Part shown: positions 57,773 to 64,000 of the stretch, piece by piece | Layout of the letters: each line of letters begins with the position of its first letter | Numbering within the stretch: the first letter of the stretch is position 1 | Assembly: GCF_011039085.1 (NCBI RefSeq) | Contig: NZ_JAAKEI010000001.1 | Coordinates: forward strand, 62,001 to 126,000 | Source: Desulfovibrio sp. ZJ369 | GTDB taxonomy: Bacteria; Desulfobacterota; Desulfovibrionia; Desulfovibrionales; Desulfovibrionaceae | Direction: 5' to 3' | DNA: 64,000 nucleotides | The notes under the pieces: generated by a model | Seen by the model: the letters and a program-made list of their open reading frames with translations, nothing else | What the model was told of the DNA's origin: nothing | Databases searched by the model: none | Position numbers and translations under genes: made by a program

Positions 57773-60355
57773 ATGCGCATCTTCAGCTCCCTCTCCCGCA
57801 GCGGATCGCTGCAAAACGCCTCTTTTTTTCTGAACCGCAGCCTTGCAAAGCGCATGCTGCTCCTGGGCCTGCCGCTGCTCGCCCTGGTGCTGCTGCTGAT
57901 TTTTTTCCTTACCGGGCGAAGCATTGAAAGCATCGTCAATCGCGCAATAGCGCGCAACGCGCAACTGCAGGCCCAGGCCATCAGCCTTGCCCTGGAACAA
58001 ATCCTGGTGGAAACGCGCAACCAGTTGCTGATTCTGGCCGCAGGCTCCATGGATCGGCAGGATATGCTGCGCAGGCTCAAATTCCGCGCCCAGGCCGAAG
58101 GTCTGCGCTACCGCGAAGTGGCCTTCATGGGCCTGAGCCCTGAAAAACGCTTTCTGCTCCTGAACTACGGCGGCGAGATCATCGTCATCCCCCCCCAGAC
58201 GGCTCTGGATACGCCGGCCAGCCCCTTTCAGACCATCAGCGCGGGGCAGCGCCCCGGCCATGTCAACGTGAGCCAGCCGCTGGAAGTGGTCTACCCCATG
58301 GTGCGGATCAACGACTCCCTGCAAAGCCTGCCCTTGTATGTCATCCGCTTTTCCACTCCCATTTATGACGGGGAAGGGAATTTCCAGGGCATTCTGGTTC
58401 TCTCGCTGGATCTTGAGGTCCTGCGCGACGCGGTTTCGCTCTTTTCCTCCCCCGAAGCGCCGATCAACGCAGGCAGCGAAAGCACCCGCATCCGCAGCTT
58501 CTTTTTCGACAAGGAGGGCTGGATGCTCTTTCAATCCGAAACGACGGACAAAAACAGCAAAGAAAGCGCGCTGAGCTCGGACGCGGTGCGGGCAGGCTTT
58601 CGCGGGGATTTCGGCCGGCCCGGCTTCAGCGTCGCCTTTCGCCCCGGACCGGAGCATCTCAATTACTGGAACATCGTGGCCGACGTGCAGAACGGCCATG
58701 CCGGGCAATTTTTCCTTGCCAACGAGGCCACAGCCTGGAGCGACGGGCAATTGCGGGTGGAAGGCGTCAGCTATGCGCCCGTGACGTTCATGCCCAATGC
58801 CGAAGGGCCGCGCACCGTTCTGGGCGGCCTTGCCGTGCTGGACACCAGCTTCACGGCCACGCACACGGGCCTGCAACTCGTGGGCACCTATGTCTTGTGT
58901 TTTCTGGGGGGCTTGCTGCTGCTGGGGCTGAGTCTCTGGTGGCTCGCCCGGGGCATGGGCAGACATTTGAACATTCTCAGCGCCGAGCTGCAAAGCCGCA
59001 ACGAGCATGACGACGCCGCAGCCCTCTGCCTGCCGCGCCTGCCCCCGGAGCTGGAAAGGATCAAGCAGAATATCAACGTGCTTCTGGAACGCCTGCGCCT
59101 GGCCAGAGCCGACCAGATCTCCCAGGAGGCCATGCAGACCGCCCAATGGCAGCGGGAACCAGTTGAAGGCCTGCCCAGTCCCGCCGCGCTGCCCGAAAAA
59201 GGCCTGGTCGGAACTTCCGCGCCCATGCAGGCCCTGCACAGCCAGATTCAAAAGGCCGCGCAAGTGCTTGCCGATGTTCTGATCGTGGGCGAAACCGGCA
59301 CGGGCAAGGAGCTGGTTTCCCAGGCCATCCACAGCCTGAGCCGCCGCGCCGACGGTCCCTTTATCACCATCAACTGCGGCGCTCTGGATGAAACCCTGCT
59401 GATGGATACGCTCTTCGGCCATGTGAAGGGCGCGTTCACCGAGGCCAGGCAGGCCCGCAAAGGCGCTTTTCTGGCCGCTGAAGGCGGAACCCTGATGCTG
59501 GACGAGATAGGCAACGCCACGCCCAAAGTCCAGCAGGCCCTGCTGCGCGCCCTCTCCACCCGGAGCATCCGGCCCTTGGGCAGTGATCACGATCTGCCTT
59601 TTGACACCAGGATCATTGCGGCCACCAACGCCGAGCTGCACGGCGAGGCCCAGGACGGCTCCTTTCGCGAGGACTTGTATTACCGCCTCGCGGTCCTGAC
59701 CATCCGCACACCGCCCCTGCGGCGGCGCAAGGAAGATATCCCGGCTCTTGTGGTCTATTTTCTGGCCCGCGCCGTGGAAGCCTCCGGTGCGGGCCATGCC
59801 CGCGCGCTCCCCAAAATCAGCCGCGGGGCTCTGGACAAGCTCATGCGCCACCATTGGCCCGGAAATGTGCGCGAGCTGGAAAATACCCTGACCAGGGCGC
59901 TGACATTCTGCGAGGGGCACATACTCTATGCGGAAAATATTCAGTTCGGGCCCGGTTCGCCGCCGCCTCCGGCGCATCCTGCAAAAAAAGACGCTCTCGC
60001 CCATCCCGAAGCTGACGCCGCCGCTCCGGAAAACAACGGGCCTGCGGAAAGGACGCCGGACGCCCGGCCCGACGCCACGGCCCAGGCCGCCGGGCCGGCC
60101 ACGGATACGACGTTGCTCAACTACCGCCAGCGGGCGCTGCTGCCCTGTCTCAAGGATCGGGGGAGCATCAGCCGCCAGGAATATCAGGCCCTGGCCGGAG
60201 AAGGCATCTCCATGCGCACGGCCCAGTATGATCTGCAATTGCTGGTGCAGCTCGGCCTGATGTATAAGGTGGGCCGCGGCCCGGCCCAGCGTTATATGTT
60301 TACGGCGCGCCCCGGCGTCGCGGATGACAGGCAGACGGAAAAAGGAGCCTCCTGA
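57773..60355 (+). CDS. Membrane-bound AAA+ sigma-54-activator-like protein with GAFTEA loop and winged-helix C-terminus
   Basis: A membrane segment near residues 26-48 is followed by a Cache-like sensor domain (to about 350) and a second segment (YVLCFLGGLLLLGLSLWWLA). The AAA+ core shows GETGTGKELVS and GGTLMLDEIGNATPKV. The loop that contacts sigma-54 reads GAFTEA (residues 553-558) instead of GAFTGA. The C-terminus has no Fis helix-turn-helix; instead NYRQRALLPCLKDRGSIS, RQEYQALA, SMRTAQYDLQLLVQLGLMYK looks like a winged helix. The start ATG 57773 follows AGAGGAGGAGA. The stop overlaps the next ATG. It sits opposite a sigma-54 promoter. Confidence 0.85.
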   Translation: MRIFSSLSRSGSLQNASFFLNRSLAKRMLLLGLPLLALVLLLIFFLTGRSIESIVNRAIARNAQLQAQAISLALEQILVETRNQLLILAAGSMDRQDMLRRLKFRAQAEGLRYREVAFMGLSPEKRFLLLNYGGEIIVIPPQTALDTPASPFQTISAGQRPGHVNVSQPLEVVYPMVRINDSLQSLPLYVIRFSTPIYDGEGNFQGILVLSLDLEVLRDAVSLFSSPEAPINAGSESTRIRSFFFDKEGWMLFQSETTDKNSKESALSSDAVRAGFRGDFGRPGFSVAFRPGPEHLNYWNIVADVQNGHAGQFFLANEATAWSDGQLRVEGVSYAPVTFMPNAEGPRTVLGGLAVLDTSFTATHTGLQLVGTYVLCFLGGLLLLGLSLWWLARGMGRHLNILSAELQSRNEHDDAAALCLPRLPPELERIKQNINVLLERLRLARADQISQEAMQTAQWQREPVEGLPSPAALPEKGLVGTSAPMQALHSQIQKAAQVLADVLIVGETGTGKELVSQAIHSLSRRADGPFITINCGALDETLLMDTLFGHVKGAFTEARQARKGAFLAAEGGTLMLDEIGNATPKVQQALLRALSTRSIRPLGSDHDLPFDTRIIAATNAELHGEAQDGSFREDLYYRLAVLTIRTPPLRRRKEDIPALVVYFLARAVEASGAGHARALPKISRGALDKLMRHHWPGNVRELENTLTRALTFCEGHILYAENIQFGPGSPPPPAHPAKKDALAHPEADAAAPENNGPAERTPDARPDATAQAAGPATDTTLLNYRQRALLPCLKDRGSISRQEYQALAGEGISMRTAQYDLQLLVQLGLMYKVGRGPAQRYMFTARPGVADDRQTEKGAS

Positions 60356-62919
60356 TGAACGCCGTGGATACCGTGCGGAAACTGTTGGGCCTGACGCGAC
60401 GCATCAGCCGGGAAAAGGCCATGGCCGTCTTTACCCGGCGTTACGCCTCCTTCAAGGAACTTTTGCAGGCCAACGCGGATCTCGCGGGCATTCTGGCCTC
60501 CCTGGACGCGGCCCAGCGCGGCGAGCGCAGCCTGGAAATCGGCCAGGTGCGCAAAGAGGCCCGGCGGGCTATTTTTCAGTGCGAACGGATGGCGGGCTGT
60601 CTCAACGACATGTCCTCGCAGCGCCATGCGGAGCTCGGCGCGGTGGTGGAAGCCATCAGCGAGCGCATTGTGCGGGAGCTTGAGCAGTACGCGCGCGGGG
60701 ACGTGACCTCCCTGACGCTGCCGCTCAGCGAAGTGGACGCCAGCATGGCATACAGCGTGGGCGGCAAAAACGCCAATCTCGGCGAGTTGCGCAATATGCT
60801 GGATATGCCCGTGCCGCGCGGTTTCGCCATTACCATCAAGGCCGGAAGCCTCTTTTTGCTGCGCAGCAACAGCCTGTTCAAAAACATCTACAGCCAGCTG
60901 CGCTCCGTGGACGCTGAAAAGCCGTCCACTATCAGCGCGGCGGCCCGGGAAGTGGAGCGGCTGATCCTCAATGCCCCGGTGCCCGATGAAGTGAGCGGCC
61001 CCATACTGGCGGCCTGGGACGAGGTTTTCGGCGCGGAAAGCGATATTGTGGCCGCCCTGCGCTCCAGCGCCATTGCCGAAGACGGCGTGCAGTCCTTTGC
61101 CGGGCAGTACCGCAGTATTCTGGGCGTCACGCGGCAGGATCTGCTCATGGCTTTCAAAAAGGTGGTGGCCAGCCTCTTTTCCCCCCGCGCCCTGGCCTAC
61201 CGGGCCGTCCACGGCTACGCCCTGGACGCCACGGGCATGGGCCTGTGCTGCCTTGAAATGGTGCGGGCCAAGGCGGCCGGAGTCGCGTTTTCCAGGCATC
61301 CTGTGGATCTGCGTTCCAACTGCGTGCTGATCAACGGTCTCTGGGGCCTCGGGGAAATGGTGGTGGACGGCACGGGCACGCCGGATCAATGGCTGGTTTC
61401 GCGCGCCACGCGGCGCATAAGCCGCGAAACCGTAGCCCATAAGGAGGCGCGGCTGCTCCTTGTGCGCAAGGAGGGCAAGGTTGAAAGCGAGGTCGTGGAC
61501 GTGCCAGAGACTCTGCGCGACGTGCCCTGCCTCAGCCATGCCCAGGTGGAACAGTTGGCGGCCCTGGCCCTGACCCTGGAACGCCATTATCAGTATCCGC
61601 AGGATCTGGAATGGGCAGTGGATGAGGAAGATCGGATCATCCTGCTCCAAACCCGGCCCATGTGCCTGGACTGCGGCGCCGAAATCGCCGCGCCCGCGCT
61701 GGGGCATATGCGGCCCCTGCTGCGCGGGGCGGATGTGGCGGCCAAGGGCGTGGGCTGCGGCCCCGTGGTCCTGGCCCACCCCGACGAGGATCTCACCCAC
61801 TTTCCGGAGGGCGCGGTCATGCTTTTGGCCCACTCCTCGCCCAACGCCATGCCGGCCATGCCGCGAGCCGCGGCGGTCATTGCCGAAACAGGCAGCCTGA
61901 CCGGGCATATGGCCTCCATCTGCCGCGAGTTCGGCGTGCCCACGCTGATGAATCTGCCGGGCGCGCTCAGCCTGCTCACGCCGGGGCAGGTCGTCACGGT
62001 GGACGCCCTTTCAGGACGCGTTTTCAAGGGCGAGGTGCCGGAATTGCTGGCTCTGAGCCTGAGCCGCAAGCTGCCCAGGGCCGATACGCCCGCCCTGGTT
62101 CTGTTGCGGCGGATAGCGCCGCATATTCTGCCCTTGCACCTGGTGGACCCGCAATCGGAACTTTTCACGCCGGGCAACTGCACCTCGCTCCACGATGTCA
62201 TGCGTTACGCGCACGAATTAAGCTATACGGAGATGTTTCTGCTCTCGGACAGCGTCTCGGAGAACAGCGCGGGCGTGGCCAGCCGCCTGCAATGCGCCGT
62301 GCCGCTGGATCTGTATGTGATTGATCTGGGCGGCGGCCTGAAAAAACCGGAAGCTGCGCTGGTCGGGCCGGAGGATGTGACCAGTGTGCCTTTCCGGCAG
62401 CTTCTGGACGGCATGCTCCACCCGGCGGTGCGGGCCAACGGCCCCCGCCCTGTGAACATGCGCGGCTTTCTCTCCGTGATGGGCCAGAGCATGATTGGCG
62501 GCAATCAGCAGAACGGCGCGCGCTTCGGCGAACGCAGCTACGCCATTGTTTCCGATCGCTACCTCAACTTTTCCTCGCGTGTGGGCTATCATTACGCCAT
62601 TCTGGACACCTGGTGCGGCGACACGCTCAGTAAAAACTATATCCGTTTTGAATTTGCGGGCGGCGCGGCAGGAAGCGTGCAGCGAGCCCGGCGCGTGCGC
62701 TGCATCGGCCTGATTCTCACGGAACTCGGCTTTACCGTCGTGGTCAACGGCGATAGAATACGGGCGCGCTACCAGAAATACCCCAAGCTTGAACTGCTCT
62801 CGCGCTTGGATCAACTGGGGCGGCTTTTAATCATGACCCGCCAGATGGATATGCTCATGGTGGACGACGAGGCTGTCCAGGCCTATGCCGCCAAATTTCT
62901 CAACGGCGAATACCATTAG
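60355..62919 (+). CDS. PEP-synthase-like protein with unusual C-terminal domain
   Basis: The central region is the pyruvate-phosphate dikinase ATP-binding domain (YSVGGKNANLGELRNML, VPRGFAITIKAG, ALRSSAIAEDGVQSFAGQY, AAGVAFSRHP). The phosphohistidine domain follows with His518 in ETGSLTGHMAS. The classic PEP/pyruvate TIM-barrel is missing. Instead, the last 270 residues form a domain I do not recognise (FTPGNCTSLHDVMRYAHELSY, NGARFGERSYAIVSDRYLNFSS). The first 130 residues are a helical leader. Total 854 residues. Its start overlaps the AAA+ gene stop (TGATG). It may transfer phosphate to an unknown target. Confidence 0.82.
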   Translation: MNAVDTVRKLLGLTRRISREKAMAVFTRRYASFKELLQANADLAGILASLDAAQRGERSLEIGQVRKEARRAIFQCERMAGCLNDMSSQRHAELGAVVEAISERIVRELEQYARGDVTSLTLPLSEVDASMAYSVGGKNANLGELRNMLDMPVPRGFAITIKAGSLFLLRSNSLFKNIYSQLRSVDAEKPSTISAAAREVERLILNAPVPDEVSGPILAAWDEVFGAESDIVAALRSSAIAEDGVQSFAGQYRSILGVTRQDLLMAFKKVVASLFSPRALAYRAVHGYALDATGMGLCCLEMVRAKAAGVAFSRHPVDLRSNCVLINGLWGLGEMVVDGTGTPDQWLVSRATRRISRETVAHKEARLLLVRKEGKVESEVVDVPETLRDVPCLSHAQVEQLAALALTLERHYQYPQDLEWAVDEEDRIILLQTRPMCLDCGAEIAAPALGHMRPLLRGADVAAKGVGCGPVVLAHPDEDLTHFPEGAVMLLAHSSPNAMPAMPRAAAVIAETGSLTGHMASICREFGVPTLMNLPGALSLLTPGQVVTVDALSGRVFKGEVPELLALSLSRKLPRADTPALVLLRRIAPHILPLHLVDPQSELFTPGNCTSLHDVMRYAHELSYTEMFLLSDSVSENSAGVASRLQCAVPLDLYVIDLGGGLKKPEAALVGPEDVTSVPFRQLLDGMLHPAVRANGPRPVNMRGFLSVMGQSMIGGNQQNGARFGERSYAIVSDRYLNFSSRVGYHYAILDTWCGDTLSKNYIRFEFAGGAAGSVQRARRVRCIGLILTELGFTVVVNGDRIRARYQKYPKLELLSRLDQLGRLLIMTRQMDMLMVDDEAVQAYAAKFLNGEYH

Positions 62920-63109
62920 AGCGTTTTGCTAGAGCGGTTTGCTAATGAAATGAGCTAAACGCTCTGGCAAGGCGAAGCCATGCCCGCCGTGCGCGTCAGC
63001 CGCTGGCGGCTGTGCCGCCTTACGGATGACGACAGCAGAGATAGGCGCAGGCGCAATTTACTTGCGCCGTTAAGCGCCGGAACGAGCGTTTCAAAAGAAA
63101 TATGCTCTA
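62917..63109. repeat. TAGAGC-family repeat after the PEP-synthase-like gene
   Basis: 193 bp. TAGAGC occurs twice (62917 and 62930, a nested start), then the hairpin GCGGTTTGCTAATGAAATGAGCTAAACGCTCT, GGCAAGGCGAAGCCATGCCCGCCG, and module 3 (CCTTACGGATGACGACAGCAGAGATAGGCGCAGGCGCAATTTACTTGCGCC). It ends AATATGCTCTA. It supplies the TAG stop codon of the gene (CAT TAG AGC). Confidence 0.78.
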
Positions 63110-63158
63110 ACCGGATGGCCGGAAAGCCGCCCGCGCAACCGCTTCTTCAGGACAACTC

Positions 63159-64000
63159 ATGAGCAATCTTTTTCGCGCCATACCCGCCGTTGACCTCTGC
63201 CTGGAGGCTTTGACGGCCGCCGATCCGGGGCTGGCCCAGGCGCCGCGCGCCCTGTTGCGCGAGCTGACCGCCGCCTTCTGGGAGCAACGACGCCAGGATA
63301 TCCGGGCCGGGCGCTGCCAGGAGTCCGCCGCCCTGGGCCTGGACGCGCAGTTGCCCGCCCTGCTGGCTCATGTCCGTTCCGGCTTGCGCCCCTGCCTGCG
63401 GCCGGTGCTCAACGCCACGGGCGTTGTGATCCACACCAATATGGGCCGCTCGGTCCTGGCCCGGGAGGCCCGTGCCGCCGTGGCCCTGGCCGCTCAAGGC
63501 TATTGCAACCTGGAGCTCGACCTGCGCAGCGGCGGGCGCGGCAGCCGTTATGATCTGGTGGAAGGGCTGATCTGCCGCCTGAGCGGCGCGGAGGCCGCGC
63601 TGGTGGTCAACAACAACGCCGCCGCCGTGCTCCTCGTGCTGGACACCTTCTGCAAGGGCGGCGAAGTCATTGTCTCGCGCGGGGAACTGGTGGAGATCGG
63701 CGGCAGCTTCCGCATCCCTGACATAATGGAAAAAAGCGGCGCGCATCTGCGGGAGGTGGGAGCCACCAACCGCACCCATCTGCGGGATTACGCCGCGGCC
63801 ATCACTGAGAACACCCGCGCCCTGATGCGCGTGCATACCTCCAATTACCGCATTGTGGGCTTTCATTCGGCCGTGTCCCTGCCGGAGCTGGCGGCTCTGG
63901 CGCGCGAGCACAGGCTGCCCCTGATTGAAGATCTCGGCAGCGGCAGTTTTACGGATTTTTCATCCTGCGGCCTGCCCAACGAGCCCACTGTGCCTTTTGT
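63159..64000 (+). CDS. selA: L-seryl-tRNA(Sec) selenium transferase (C-terminus cut by window)
   Basis: PLP enzyme that converts seryl-tRNA(Sec) to selenocysteinyl-tRNA(Sec). About 280 residues visible: [72 protein letters not shown] and [13 protein letters not shown], all of the family. The PLP lysine lies past the window. Implies the organism makes selenoproteins. Confidence 0.94.
   Translation, partial: MSNLFRAIPAVDLCLEALTAADPGLAQAPRALLRELTAAFWEQRRQDIRAGRCQESAALGLDAQLPALLAHVRSGLRPCLRPVLNATGVVIHTNMGRSVLAREARAAVALAAQGYCNLELDLRSGGRGSRYDLVEGLICRLSGAEAALVVNNNAAAVLLVLDTFCKGGEVIVSRGELVEIGGSFRIPDIMEKSGAHLREVGATNRTHLRDYAAAITENTRALMRVHTSNYRIVGFHSAVSLPELAALAREHRLPLIEDLGSGSFTDFSSCGLPNEPTVPF

Overview
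The window is high-GC chromosomal DNA that reads as a Desulfovibrio-like sulfate reducer (Desulfovibrionaceae). The reasons are the mix of families: DapL-type lysine synthesis, type III glutamine synthetase, a Tol-Pal cluster with a TonB-like extra, and a block of lipoprotein, TauE/SafE exporter, small membrane protein, AAA+ regulator and PEP-synthase-like protein that I recall from Desulfovibrio genomes. Species is not assignable from sequence alone. Both ends cut genes: adhE on the left and selA on the right.

Layout. 1-4.3 kb: adhE (partial) and dapF-dapL. 4.3-11.2 kb: nitrogen block (glnN, a PII protein, amtB and a NifA-like sigma-54 activator), all on the minus strand. 11.2-17.5 kb: WcbI-like protein, queD with a 57-residue membrane protein overlapping it, an iron-sulfur flavoprotein, RNase E/G, queH and tRNA-Asn. 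17.5-18.05 kb: an orphan operator/promoter and an IS5-type transposase remnant that runs into the 3' end of hflX. 18-28.3 kb: hflX, an IMP cyclohydrolase domain protein, exodeoxyribonuclease III, a lytic transglycosylase, a CI/S24-type regulator, hflK-hflC, a small membrane protein and RNase J. 28.6-36.1 kb: a TolC-family channel divergent from tolQ-tolR-tolA-(remnant)-tonB-like-tolB and pal. 36.1-38.3 kb: 2-hydroxyacid dehydrogenase, amidohydrolase and the SRP RNA gene. 38.3-47.9 kb: a GntR regulator divergent from a putative hydroxyacid/citrate operon (CitE-like lyase, malic enzyme, GlcD-like and GlcF-like oxidase subunits, citD, a short citE-like gene, citF). 48-51 kb: sigma-54 response regulator and histidine kinase. 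51.4-55.3 kb: pgi, a Cys-rich protein, a YchJ-type protein and two membrane proteins. 55.5-62.9 kb: DUF4881-type lipoprotein, TauE/SafE exporter and a small membrane protein behind an exact-match sigma-54 promoter, divergent from an AAA+ regulator with an altered GAFTGA loop overlapped with a PEP-synthase-like gene. 63.2 kb on: selA (partial).

The most striking thing outside the genes is a dispersed modular repeat. At least ten copies of about 50-270 bp begin TAGAGC and end GCTCTA, carry internal hairpins that vary with compensatory changes, and sit mostly at 3' ends of genes. In several genes the TAG stop codon is the element's own first three bases. Best candidates for undescribed biology are this repeat family, the sigma-54/TauE/PEP-synthase-like block, and the malic enzyme/hydroxyacid oxidase/citrate lyase operon.
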